From Acutalibacter sp. (GTDB lineage Bacteria > Bacillota > Clostridia > Oscillospirales > Acutalibacteraceae), in the NCBI GenBank assembly GCA_022801475.1, contig JAAWSH010000022.1, positions 1 to 11,967 of the forward strand: a DNA stretch of 11,967 nucleotides, read 5' to 3'. Below are positions 1 through 6,802 of the stretch, piece after piece. The translations under genes and the position numbers were made by a program. The notes beneath the pieces were generated by a model. That model ran no database searches. It had not been told where the DNA came from and saw only the letters and a program-made list of their open reading frames with translations. Every line of letters starts with the position of its first letter. Position 1 is the first letter of the stretch.

Positions 1-784
1 CCGCCCAGACCCCGCCCCCCAAAGGGCCTAGCAGTTCGCTAAGCAGATAGCTCATCACTGTGGGAGAAAGCCCCGTGGTGTAGGAGTTCAGGATAAAGAA
101 CAGGGGCCTGTCACTTAGGATGCCCCGGCACTGCTCTACCAGGCCGTACAGCTGCTCCTCCAGCTTCCACACCTCGCCCCCGGGCCCCCGGCCGTAAGAG
201 GGCGGGTCCATAATAATGCCGTCGTAGTGGCTGCCCCGGCGGGCCTCCCGCTGCACAAACTTCACGCAGTCGTCCACCAGCCAGCGCACCGGCCGGTCCG
301 AAAGCCCGCTGGCCCCGGCGTTCTCCTTGGCCCACTGCACCATGCCCTTGGCCGCGTCCACGTGGGTAACGGCGGCCCCGGCCCCAAGACAGGCCAGGGT
401 GGCCGCGCCGGTGTAGCCAAACAGGTTCAGCACCTTCACCGGCCGGCCCGCGCCCCGAATCTTTTCCATGGCCCAGGCCCAGTTCACCGCCTGCTCGGGG
501 AACAGCCCCGTGTGCTTAAAGCCCATAGGCTTTAGCCGGAAGCTAAGCCCCTGCCAGCCAATCTGCCACACCTCCGGCATTTTTTTGTAGGCTTCCCAGT
601 GCCCGCCCCCTTTGTTGGACCGGTGGTACCGGGCGTGGGCCTTTTCCCAGCGGGGGTCCCTTTTTTCCCCCCGCCAGATGATCTGGGGGTCCGGGCGGAT
701 CAGGAGGATGTCCCCCCAGCGCTCCAGGCGCTCCCCAGCCGCCGCGTCGATTAGTTCATAGTCCTGCCATTTTGCTGTTCTCAT
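1..784 (-). CDS. RlmI/RlmK-like class I SAM-dependent methyltransferase, 3' end off the window
   Basis: The reading frame begins at an ATG at 784 and stays open for 261 codons to the left edge, so the C-terminus is missing. A Rossmann-type SAM-binding motif, NLFGYTGAATLAC, lies at residues 120-132. An acidic residue follows at the end of strand 2 (HVDAAKG, 141-147), and the catalytic-loop motif DPPSYGRGPGGEVWK lies at 193-207. The DPPSYG/DPPSFG motif with this spacing is typical of the RlmI/RlmK (COG1092) group of 23S rRNA cytosine/guanine methyltransferases and their bacterial relatives. No N-terminal PUA domain is evident: the first 90 residues look like the short substrate-binding segment of the smaller paralogues. 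The exact rRNA target is therefore unknown. The start is supported by GAGGG, which overlaps the stop codon of the upstream DUF4180 gene 8 bp away, so the two are probably translated from one mRNA. Confidence 0.85.
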   Translation of the reverse strand, partial: MRTAKWQDYELIDAAAGERLERWGDILLIRPDPQIIWRGEKRDPRWEKAHARYHRSNKGGGHWEAYKKMPEVWQIGWQGLSFRLKPMGFKHTGLFPEQAVNWAWAMEKIRGAGRPVKVLNLFGYTGAATLACLGAGAAVTHVDAAKGMVQWAKENAGASGLSDRPVRWLVDDCVKFVQREARRGSHYDGIIMDPPSYGRGPGGEVWKLEEQLYGLVEQCRGILSDRPLFFILNSYTTGLSPTVMSYLLSELLGPLGGGVWA

Positions 785-792
785 GCGTTCCC

Positions 793-1161
793 TCATTCTG
801 CGGCCGCAAGGCTCTTTACCGCTTCCTCCCGGGTGTCCACAAAGAAGAAGTCCTTCCCCTGGTTGGACTCGTAGATAAAATCATGCAAAGGCTTGCTGGT
901 GTACCGGGAAAAATCTCCCCACACCGCCATTTTGATGTGATAGTTGATGTATTTCTGCAAAATCTCCCCCGCCATGCCGCTGCTAAGGATAAAAAACTCC
1001 TCCGCCACCAGCTTTTTGGGCAGGGCAAACCGCTGGGCCCCGGTCTCATATTTCACGGTCATGGCCAGGTCCAGGGCCTCCTGTGCGCCGGTAAGCAGCT
1101 TCTCCGGGCCCTCCACCACGGCCACCAAAACGCCGTTTTCTGTTATCGTCTCAATTTTCAT
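793..1161 (-). CDS. DUF4180 domain-containing protein
   Basis: This is a complete 122-residue protein with no signal peptide or membrane segment. It matches my recollection of the DUF4180 family over its whole length. A short beta-rich N-terminus is followed by the family's most recognisable blocks: FFILSSGMAGEILQKYINY (residues 57-73 or so) and WGDFSRYTSKPLHDFIYESN (81-100), with a closing FFFVDTREEAV. The biochemical role of DUF4180 is not known, so none is assigned. A good AGGAG lies 7 nt before the ATG. The gene starts 14 bp after the SAM methyltransferase stop and ends 8 bp before the RlmI-like gene, so it sits in the middle of a three-gene unit with two methyltransferases. The length is normal for the family and nothing appears broken. 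Confidence 0.85.
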   Translation of the reverse strand: MKIETITENGVLVAVVEGPEKLLTGAQEALDLAMTVKYETGAQRFALPKKLVAEEFFILSSGMAGEILQKYINYHIKMAVWGDFSRYTSKPLHDFIYESNQGKDFFFVDTREEAVKSLAAAE

Positions 1162-1175
1162 TGTCTTTCTCCTGG

Positions 1176-2120
1176 TTATTCTGATGATTTTTCCGCTGCG
1201 GCGAACAGGTTGTCCTTCCCCATGCCCAGCACATAGGGGTTCTGGTCATAGACAAAGCAAAAGTCCAAAAAGTCCCGCTTCTGCTGTGGGTCGTTCATAA
1301 TTTTCTGTAGTATCTCATGGGGCACGGTGCGGGCATAGGCCCCCGGGCCGCTCATGCGGATCTCCCGGAGCCCCAGGCGCTCCAAAATGCCCCGCAGCTC
1401 CTGGGGCAGAAAGCAGTAGGTGATGCACCAGGGCACGCCGCCCTGCTCATACTCGTCAATTTCCGCCTGGCCGCCCATCAGCCCGTTGTCCAGCAGCCGC
1501 TCTGCCGCCCCCTTGTCAAAGCGGAAGCCCTCCACCATGGCGTCCTTGTTTTCCAGGCACCACTTCACATAGGGGTCGCCGCAGCTGGAGTCCAGGATAA
1601 ACTGGTTTTTGTTCAGGGGATTGGCCAGATACGGCAGCGACCCCAGCCGGGAGCTGACGCTAAGCAGCAGCCTCTTTTTGCAGATACGGGCCAGCTCCCC
1701 AAGGACCCGCTCCTGGTTGGGGTAGGTGTAGGAAACCGGCGCGTCAAAGGACATCACCAGGTCAAACTGCCCGTCCCTATAGGCCGAAAGGTCCTCCAGG
1801 GCCCCCTCTACAAAAGTCATCCGGTCCAGCACCCCGGCCTGGGCCGCCAGCTCTTGGGCTTTGTCCAGCATGGGCTGGGAGATGTCGAAATGGGTCACCC
1901 GCAGGCCCCGCTTGGCCAGCGGGATGGAGAACCGCCCGCAGCCTCCGCCGCCGTCAAACACGGTCTCCACGCCCTCCAGTGCGCCCAGGACCTGGCGCTC
2001 CAGGTGGTCTTTCTGCACGATGTCGTCCATAAAGGTAGCTTCCCTTTGGCTCTCCCGCTGGCCCTTGTCGGGCTGGCTCCACTGGCGCTGGGAGATTTTC
2101 TGGCTGTAGCTTGGTTCCAT
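1176..2120 (-). CDS. class I SAM-dependent methyltransferase of unknown substrate
   Basis: This is a 314-residue soluble protein. A seven-strand SAM-methyltransferase core starts at about residue 50. Motif I is VFDGGGGCGRFSIPLA (54-69), the ribose-binding acidic residue is in HFDIS (77-81), motif II-like FVEGALEDL is at 103-111, and FDLVMSFDAPVSY (119-131) is the motif IV region. Motif I is unusual in reading DGGGGCG where most relatives have DVGCGTG. Residues 150-300 form a long C-terminal half I cannot assign, so the substrate (small molecule, rRNA or other) is open. I placed the start at the ATG at 2120 because AAGGAAG lies 8 nt upstream. The frame remains open to 2279, but that extension is proline/arginine/lysine-rich and reads through a hairpin-rich spacer. 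The gene is followed closely by the DUF4180 gene. Confidence 0.8.
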   Translation of the reverse strand: MEPSYSQKISQRQWSQPDKGQRESQREATFMDDIVQKDHLERQVLGALEGVETVFDGGGGCGRFSIPLAKRGLRVTHFDISQPMLDKAQELAAQAGVLDRMTFVEGALEDLSAYRDGQFDLVMSFDAPVSYTYPNQERVLGELARICKKRLLLSVSSRLGSLPYLANPLNKNQFILDSSCGDPYVKWCLENKDAMVEGFRFDKGAAERLLDNGLMGGQAEIDEYEQGGVPWCITYCFLPQELRGILERLGLREIRMSGPGAYARTVPHEILQKIMNDPQQKRDFLDFCFVYDQNPYVLGMGKDNLFAAAEKSSE

Positions 2121-2516
2121 AAGTTCACTTCCTTTTGGTCTGTTGCGTTTCGGGCGTTCCACCCGTTTTTTTGTTTTGGTTGATTTTGGACTCTCCGCCC
2201 AGGGCGGGGCTTCTTCTGGCTTGTTTGAACTTCGGCCTCCCCGCCTGGGGCAGCCCACTTCTGGCCGTCCGCTGTCCAAAAAATCCCGCTTTGCTCATTT
2301 TTAGGATTCGCTGCCCGCAGGCGGCGCTCGCCGCGCGCTCTATCCTGGCTATCCTAAAAGTACTGCCGCGCCGCTCTATCTTACCTTCTCGCGCCGCTTA
2401 AGGTCAAGGTCTTGGGGCGCTGCCCCAAACCCCGCAGCCTTTGAAAAGGCTGGCGAAACTTTTACTCCGCCTCTACGCTTCTGCTCCCGCTAGCTACTGC
2501 CTCGAGGCCGTCAGGC
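2121..2516. other. 396-bp hairpin-rich spacer between glmM and the methyltransferase
   Basis: No convincing gene lies here. The stretch contains a run of GC-rich inverted repeats: CCGCCC/GGGCGG at 2195-2207, CCCC/GGGG at 2239-2250, GCGGCG/CGCCGC at 2321-2334, arms TTTTAGGAT (2299-2307) and ATCCTAAAA (2351-2359) flanking the previous one, TTGGGGC/GCCCCAA at 2412-2428, CAGCCTTT/AAAGGCTG at 2435-2452, and the 10-bp palindrome at 2499-2508. None has a following T-tract on the minus strand, so no clear rho-independent terminator for glmM can be named. The density of hairpins suggests a mosaic of interspersed intergenic repeats. A promoter for the methyltransferase unit is expected here, but I found none with good boxes. 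Confidence 0.6.
2412..2465. repeat. gut-Clostridia-type intergenic repeat with two hairpins
   Basis: Two adjacent hairpins are visible: TTGGGGC-gct-GCCCCAA (2412-2428) and CAGCCTTT-ga-AAAGGCTG (2435-2452), joined by AACCCCG and followed by GCGAAACTTTT. On the minus strand this reads as an AAAAGTTTCGCCAGCC… element ending in …GGGGCAGCGCCCCAAG. From memory, very similar elements recur between genes in many gut Clostridia genomes, but only one clear copy is present in this window. A loosely similar GGGGCGCCGC…CCAGACCCCG stretch lies at 3947-3971, downstream of ruvB. The function is unknown. It could act as an mRNA-stabilising or attenuating structure behind glmM. Confidence 0.5.
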
Positions 2517-3869
2517 TTAGCAGAGTTCCTCTCTGATGACTTTGGCCACGCTTTGGGCCAGCTCCTCAATCTGGGCCTGGTCCCGGCCCTCTACCATCAC
2601 CCGCAGCAGGGGCTCGGTGCCGCTGGGCCGCACAATCACCCGGCCCTCGCCGCCCAGAATGCCGCCCACCCGGTCAATCTCCTGCCGCACCCGCTGGTCG
2701 GTGTAAAAGGCCAGCTTGCCTTCGGGAGAGACTTGGATGTTCACCATGGTCTGGGGATAGCGCTCCATGGCCGTGGCCAGGGAAGAGAGCTTCCCCTGCC
2801 GCCTGTGCATCAGGCTAAGCAGCTGGCAGGCGGTCAGCTGGCCGTCGCCCGTTGTGGCAAAGTCCCTAAAGATCACGTGACCGCTCTGCTCGCCCCCAAA
2901 GCTGTAGCCCTCCAGCCGCATCTGCTCCAGCACGTAGCGGTCGCCCACTTTGGTGGCCTCAAAGCGCATCCCGTTGTCCTCGCAGAACTTCTGAAAGCCC
3001 AGGTTGGTCATAATGGTGCCCACCACGGTGTTCCTGTATAGCTTGCCCCGGCTCTTCATGTCCAGGGCGCAGATAGCCATAATAAAGTCGCCGTCCACAA
3101 ATTCGCCCTTCTCGTCCACCATCAGGCAGCGGTCCGCGTCCCCGTCAAAGGCCACGCCCGCGTCCAAATCATGGGCTTTCACATATTCGATGAGCCCCTC
3201 CATGTGGGTGGAGCCGCAGTGGTCGTTTACGTTCACGCCGTCCGGGCTCTGGTTCAGCATGGTCACTTGGGCGCCCAGCTCGGTAAACAGAGCCTCCGCC
3301 GTGGCGCTGGCCGAGCCGTTGGCGCAGTCTATGGCAATCTTCATGCCGTCCAGGGCAAAGTGCACGGTGCTCTTCACATGGTCAATGTAGTCCCTCACCG
3401 CTGTTTCCGCCCGGCTGACGGTGCCGATGCCGTCGTCCTGGGGCAGCTGGCCGGAGATGTCGGTCTTGCCCAGAATAATGTCCTCAATGCGCTCTTCCAG
3501 GTCGTCGGGCAGCTTAAAGCCGTCGCCGGAGAAAATTTTGATGCCGTTGTACTCAAAAGAGTTGTGGCTGGCGGAAATCATAATGCCCGCGTCGGCCTTG
3601 TACTTTTCCACCAGATAGGCCACGGCGGGGGTGGGCACCACCCCCAGGGTGACCACGCTGGCCCCAATGCTGCACAGGCCCCCGGCCATAGCGTTTTCCA
3701 GCATGTCGGAGGAAAGCCGGGTGTCCTTGCCGATAAGCACCCGGGGGTGGCGGTTGGATTTGTTGGTGAGTACCTGGGCGGCGGCGCGCCCCAGCTGGGT
3801 GGCCAGCTCGCAGGTCAGGTCCTTGTTGGCAATGCCTCTGATTCCGTCTGTTCCAAAAAGCCGTCCCAT
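2517..3869 (-). CDS. glmM: phosphoglucosamine mutase
   Basis: GlmM converts glucosamine-6-phosphate to glucosamine-1-phosphate, the cytoplasmic step before GlmU makes UDP-GlcNAc for peptidoglycan. The protein has 450 residues, the usual length, and all four alpha-D-phosphohexomutase signatures are intact. The N-terminus is MGRLFGTDGIRG. The phosphoserine loop is ISASHN at 98-103, with S101 the catalytic serine. The metal-binding loop is DGDADR at 242-247, the sugar-binding loop is GEQSGH at 326-331, and the phosphate-binding loop is RPSGTEP at 414-420. A Ser follows SASHN where Pro is more common. The ATG at 3869 has GAGGTG 7 nt upstream. The gene lies 209 bp downstream of ruvB and has its own candidate promoter in that gap. 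Assignment to GlmM rather than ManB/Pgm rests on the TDGIRG start and the overall match. Confidence 0.96.
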   Translation of the reverse strand: MGRLFGTDGIRGIANKDLTCELATQLGRAAAQVLTNKSNRHPRVLIGKDTRLSSDMLENAMAGGLCSIGASVVTLGVVPTPAVAYLVEKYKADAGIMISASHNSFEYNGIKIFSGDGFKLPDDLEERIEDIILGKTDISGQLPQDDGIGTVSRAETAVRDYIDHVKSTVHFALDGMKIAIDCANGSASATAEALFTELGAQVTMLNQSPDGVNVNDHCGSTHMEGLIEYVKAHDLDAGVAFDGDADRCLMVDEKGEFVDGDFIMAICALDMKSRGKLYRNTVVGTIMTNLGFQKFCEDNGMRFEATKVGDRYVLEQMRLEGYSFGGEQSGHVIFRDFATTGDGQLTACQLLSLMHRRQGKLSSLATAMERYPQTMVNIQVSPEGKLAFYTDQRVRQEIDRVGGILGGEGRVIVRPSGTEPLLRVMVEGRDQAQIEELAQSVAKVIREELC

Positions 3870-3888
3870 ATTAAAACACCTCGTTAAA

Positions 3889-3917
3889 ATTAAAGTATGG
3901 ATCGTTCAGAATGAAAA
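3889..3917 (-). promoter_or_regulatory. candidate sigma-A promoter for glmM
   Basis: On the minus strand TTTTCA (3912-3917) is separated by exactly 17 bp from TTTAAT (3889-3894). These match four and five of six consensus bases. Transcription from here would leave a leader of only about 12-16 nt carrying the GAGGTG ribosome binding site, which is short but possible. Confidence 0.35.
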
Positions 3918-4078
3918 ACGTACGCCGCAGAGCGCGAGTCGGCGACGGGGCGCCGCAGGAACCAGACCCCGGGCCCCGCTAGGAGAAACCCGTTTCCCCC
4001 GGACTCCTTTCCGCGCTTTTCTGTGGATTGTTTCTTCTCTAATATACGGATCGTCCCCGGCGAAAATGCGGCTTTTCT
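3918..4078. other. GC-rich spacer downstream of ruvB
   Basis: No gene is seen. On the minus strand GGGGAAAC (3988-3995) can pair with GTTTCTCC (3980-3988 region) through a very tight loop, giving a short hairpin, and a GGGGCCCGGGG palindromic stretch lies next to it. No T-run follows, so this is not a textbook terminator. The right part, next to the ruvB stop, is AT-richer and holds TATATT (around 4041-4046) without a matching -35 box. Confidence 0.35.
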
Positions 4079-5188
4079 CTACTCCATTCTCATCTGTAGC
4101 TCCTCCTCCGCCCGCAGGCGGCTGGGCAACGGCAGGCCCAGGTGGGCGCAGGCCGCCGGGGTGACGCAGCGGCCCCGGGGCGTGCGGGTGAGAAAGCCCA
4201 GCTGCATTAGGAACGGTTCGTTCACGTCCTCAATGGTCACCGCCTCTTCGCCAATGGCTGCGGCCAGGGTCTCCAGGCCCACGGGCCCGCCCCCATAGTT
4301 TTTGATAATGGCCGCCAGCATATTCCGGTCGCTTTGGTCTAGGCCCAGCTCGTCAATCTCCATGCGCTCTAGGGCGATCTGGGCGGTGTTCAGGGTAATC
4401 ACGCCCCCGCTCATCACTTGGGCAAAGTCCCGCACCCGCTTTAAAAGCCGGTTGGCAATGCGGGGGGTGCCCCGGCTGCGGGAGGCCAGCTCCAGGGCGG
4501 CGTCCGCCTCTATCTCCACTTGTAGAATGCGCGCGCTGCGCCGGACGATTTGCCCCAGCTCCTGGGGGTTGTACAGTTCCAGGCGGAGCATCACCCCAAA
4601 ACGGTCCCGCAATGGGGCGGAGAGCTGCCCCGCCCGGGTGGTGGCCCCCACCAGAGTGAACCGGGGCAGGGGCAGGTGGTAAGAGGCCGCCATCTGCCCC
4701 TTGCCAGTGATAATGTCCAGGGCAAAGTCCTCCATGGCCGGGTAGAGGATCTCCTCCACCAGCCGAGGCAGGCGGTGGACCTCGTCAATGAACAGCACGT
4801 CCCCGGGAGAGAGGTTGGTCAGCAGCGCGGCCAGGTCTCCGGGCTTTTCAATGGCCGGTCCGCTGGTAATGCGCAGGTTGCTGCCCATTTCCTCTGCCAC
4901 AATGCCCGCCAGGGTGGTTTTGCCCAGGCCGGGCGGGCCATACAGCAGCACGTGGTCCAGGCTCTCCTTCCGGCTTTTGGCCGCCTCAATATAGATTTTC
5001 AGGTTCTCCTTCACCTTATCCTGGCCAATATACTCCCCAAAGGTCTTGGGCCGCAGGGGGTTTTCCACCTCCTGGTCTCCGGGGGTATAGCCAGTGTCCA
5101 TCAGGCGGTTTTCCAGGTCCAGGTCGTTCTGGGCGTTCCAGTCCACGCCATACTGGTTATGGCCCGCTCCGCCGCTTTTTTCTATCAT
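4079..5188 (-). CDS. ruvB: Holliday junction branch migration DNA helicase RuvB
   Basis: RuvB is the hexameric AAA+ motor that drives branch migration of Holliday junctions together with RuvA. The protein has 369 residues. The Walker A motif is GPPGLGKT (84-91) and Walker B is VLFIDEVH (131-138). The sensor-1/arginine-finger segment [18 protein letters not shown] spans 181-198. The C-terminal winged helix contains [17 protein letters not shown] (298-314) and the DNA-contacting RTPRGR (335-340). The usual length is about 335-350; the excess is an acidic N-terminal tail of some 25-30 residues before the conserved LRPKTF. The ATG at 5188 is chosen because AGGAGG lies 11 nt upstream, whereas the internal Met30 has no ribosome binding site. 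It is separated from ruvA by four unrelated genes and follows the cupin gene by 33 bp. Confidence 0.97.
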   Translation of the reverse strand: MIEKSGGAGHNQYGVDWNAQNDLDLENRLMDTGYTPGDQEVENPLRPKTFGEYIGQDKVKENLKIYIEAAKSRKESLDHVLLYGPPGLGKTTLAGIVAEEMGSNLRITSGPAIEKPGDLAALLTNLSPGDVLFIDEVHRLPRLVEEILYPAMEDFALDIITGKGQMAASYHLPLPRFTLVGATTRAGQLSAPLRDRFGVMLRLELYNPQELGQIVRRSARILQVEIEADAALELASRSRGTPRIANRLLKRVRDFAQVMSGGVITLNTAQIALERMEIDELGLDQSDRNMLAAIIKNYGGGPVGLETLAAAIGEEAVTIEDVNEPFLMQLGFLTRTPRGRCVTPAACAHLGLPLPSRLRAEEELQMRME

Positions 5189-5221
5189 TCTGTCAATTTC
5201 CTCCTTCCCCGGTTCTGGGGG

Positions 5222-5539
5222 TCAGGCCTGTGTTACGTTGATTTTAATGACCTTCGCGGTCTCATGGCCGTCGTTCCAAATGGAATGGGCCGCGCCCCCC
5301 GGCACCACAAAGCTATGGTCCTTCTCCACCACATGGGCCTTGTCCCCCAGCATCACCCGCACCCGGCCCTCTGTGACAATGAAGATATGGCCGCTCTCGT
5401 GGGTATGGTTTCCCGCCGGGCCCCCGCCGCCCTTCTCAATATAAGCCAGGGCCGCCCACTGAATGGCTCCGCCGCCCTCAAACAGCTTTTTTGCCCAAAA
5501 GTTCCGGTGTCCCTCCGGGGTCATAAATTCTTCTTGCAT
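5222..5539 (-). CDS. small single-domain cupin protein
   Basis: This is a 105-residue single cupin barrel of the conserved-barrel type. Motif 1 is GNHTHESGHIFIVTEG (43-58), giving metal-ligand candidates H45 and H47. Motif 2 is VVPGGAAHSIWND (78-90), giving H85. In the third ligand position, usually Glu, the sequence has H51, although E48 is nearby and might substitute. Substrates of such small cupins are diverse (sugars, small metabolites, metal sensing), so no function is assigned. There is no signal peptide. The ATG at 5539 has a GGGGGAG about 9 nt upstream. The 47-bp gap from the GNAT gene is AT-rich and contains TATTATAAAA on the minus strand, which could be a -10 element, but I see no good -35. 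It lies 33 bp before ruvB. Confidence 0.8.
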   Translation of the reverse strand: MQEEFMTPEGHRNFWAKKLFEGGGAIQWAALAYIEKGGGGPAGNHTHESGHIFIVTEGRVRVMLGDKAHVVEKDHSFVVPGGAAHSIWNDGHETAKVIKINVTQA

Positions 5540-5586
5540 CCTGGGTGCTCCCCCTTTTTATAATAGGTTTTTTCGCTCTTTAAAAA

Positions 5587-6045
5587 CTACCCCAGGGCCT
5601 TGGCAAAGGCCGCGTTGTTTTCCAGGTGGCAAAAGCCCTGCTTTTGGTAAAACGCAAAGGCCGGCACGTCCTTATCTGTCAAAAGAAAAATATGGGTCAG
5701 CCCCAGGGCCCGGCACGCCTTTTCTATCTCGCGGACAAACAGCCGCCCCACGCCTTTTCCCTGGTAAGAGGCGCCAACGCACAGCTCGTCTATGCAGTAC
5801 TCCGTTCCCTCATACCAGTGCTTCACCCGGCCCATGGAGAGCGCCACCAGCTTCGCGCCTTTATAGAGGCCAAAGCTTAAAGAATTATTTTGTCCCATCA
5901 GGTCCTGCATGTACGCTTCCAGCTGCTTTTGGTCAGACCAGTCGTCGTTCCAGGGCTCCTGGGTAAAGACGCCGGCAAACAGCGCCTTGGCCTGCTCCGC
6001 TGCCCGGATGTCCAGCTGCCTCAAGCAATATTCTTCCTCTTGCAT
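5587..6045 (-). CDS. GNAT family N-acetyltransferase
   Basis: This is a 152-residue single-domain acetyltransferase that would transfer acetyl from acetyl-CoA to an amine of unknown identity. The acetyl-CoA pyrophosphate-binding motif A is visible as ELCVGASYQGKGVGRLF (87-103), with the Q/RxxGxG/A signature at QGKGVG (95-100). It is followed by the motif B Tyr region AFYQKQGF (131-138). An N-terminal EPWNDDW (30-36) is shared by a subset of GNATs, some of which are annotated as aminoglycoside 6'-acetyltransferase-like, but resistance cannot be claimed from this. The frame extends upstream to 6099. I chose the ATG at 6045 because AAAGGGG lies 7 nt before it and the fold starts there. A 208-bp non-coding leader precedes it, so it may be transcribed or regulated separately from the kinase pair upstream. 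Confidence 0.82.
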   Translation of the reverse strand: MQEEEYCLRQLDIRAAEQAKALFAGVFTQEPWNDDWSDQKQLEAYMQDLMGQNNSLSFGLYKGAKLVALSMGRVKHWYEGTEYCIDELCVGASYQGKGVGRLFVREIEKACRALGLTHIFLLTDKDVPAFAFYQKQGFCHLENNAAFAKALG

Positions 6046-6253
6046 ATCTTTCCCCTTTCTAACGGGAATCCCCGGCAAAGCTTTGGACATTTCCCCCAAA
6101 ACGGACCCCCAGGAAACTCTAAACCAAAGCCGTGGCTATGGTACCCCCTTGAAAACCAGCAGAGCCACGGGGCGTCCATCCCCCGCCGCTTTTGAACAGA
6201 GGGCCCGCTTCCCTTCCAAAGCAAATATCCGGGCCAAAAAAGGCTTTGGGCCC
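6046..6253 (-). other. 208-bp spacer with inverted repeats, leader of the GNAT gene
   Basis: No gene is supported here. Two structures stand out. Immediately after the upstream stop codon, GGGCC-AAA (6231-6238) faces TTT-GGGCCC (6245-6253), a hairpin with one bulge. Further down, CCGTGGCT (6130-6137) and AGCCACGG (6163-6170) form a perfect 8-bp inverted repeat around 25 nt, inside which ACCA/TGGT could add pairs. Neither has a T-tract on the minus strand. They may shape the end of the kinase mRNA or the leader of the GNAT mRNA. Confidence 0.4.
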
Positions 6254-6802
6254 TCACCGCGCCAGCGCCCCAAACTGCCGCTCTGTCATAACCCCGCCCA
6301 CCAGGGTCCACAGGCGTTCCCGGGCCCTGGTGCGGTCTGTCTCTATGGGAAAGGTCCCAGCCAGCCGCTCCCATTCCTTGGCTGTCCCGTACCGCAGCTG
6401 GGACCAGTTCGCGTTTAAGTCCCGGCCCTTTGCCACTGCTGTGGCCAGCAGATTTTCCAGCAGAAAGTCCAGGCCCGCCCGGAACTCCTTGGCCAAAAGA
6501 CCGCTGGCAGTTTTTAAAAAGGCTGCATCCGCCCCTGGATTCTCCGCCAGGGACCCCAGCAGCGCCTGGGCAGAAGGCGGCGGGGGCCGGGAAGGCTTCA
6601 CCGCTTTTAGCAAATAGTAGGCCTCTTGGGAGAGGTAGGTGGTCCGCTTCTTATACGCCTTGCAGTAAAATACCTGGTGGGCGTCCACCAGCTCCATGGC
6701 CTCCCGCCAGGTGCAGCCCAGGTCCTCCAGGGCGGGCAGTTCCGGGTTCTGGTTGCACAAGAGGACGCCATTTTTCTCCAGCCAGTCCAGCATACGGCTC
6801 AT
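6254..6802 (-). CDS. uncharacterised protein, possibly AlkZ-related winged-helix family
   Basis: This is a 182-residue soluble protein. It contains YCKAYKKRTTYLSQEAYYLLK (about 46-66), a block of prolines at 73-76, and a C-terminal half with KTASGLLAKEFRAGLDFLLENL (97-118), LNANWSQLRYGTAKEWE (129-145). The alternation of a TYLS..YYLLK strand/helix with an LxKEFxxxLDxLLxxL helix resembles, from memory, small clostridial proteins annotated as AlkZ-related (winged helix, distant kin of the AlkZ DNA glycosylase). That is a recollection rather than a demonstrated homology, and the function is unassigned. Its ATG overlaps the TGA of the kinase gene (ATGA, 6799-6802), with GGGAGG 7 nt before the start, so the two are translationally coupled. 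If it really is DNA-repair related, its place behind ruvA would make functional sense. Confidence 0.6.
   Translation of the reverse strand: MSRMLDWLEKNGVLLCNQNPELPALEDLGCTWREAMELVDAHQVFYCKAYKKRTTYLSQEAYYLLKAVKPSRPPPPSAQALLGSLAENPGADAAFLKTASGLLAKEFRAGLDFLLENLLATAVAKGRDLNANWSQLRYGTAKEWERLAGTFPIETDRTRARERLWTLVGGVMTERQFGALAR

Noticed and set aside
1317..2183. Plus-strand open frame of 288 codons opposite the methyltransferase
   Set aside because: The minus-strand frame has clear SAM-binding motifs and a ribosome binding site. The plus-strand protein shows no domain and is a by-product of GC-rich codons.
2121..2279. 53-residue N-terminal extension of the methyltransferase
   Set aside because: A good ribosome binding site precedes the ATG at 2120, and the extension is low-complexity Pro/Arg/Lys that reads through repeats.
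2135..2401. Plus-strand open frame of 88 codons in the glmM-methyltransferase spacer
   Set aside because: It is hydrophobic in part, but has no ribosome binding site, no known family and crosses several hairpins. It is best explained as non-coding repeat sequence.
3171..3887. Plus-strand open frame of 238 codons opposite glmM
   Set aside because: It lies entirely over an intact glmM and has no recognisable motif.
4550..5563. Plus-strand open frame of 337 codons opposite ruvB and the cupin
   Set aside because: It overlaps two well-supported genes and has no domain or credible ribosome binding site.
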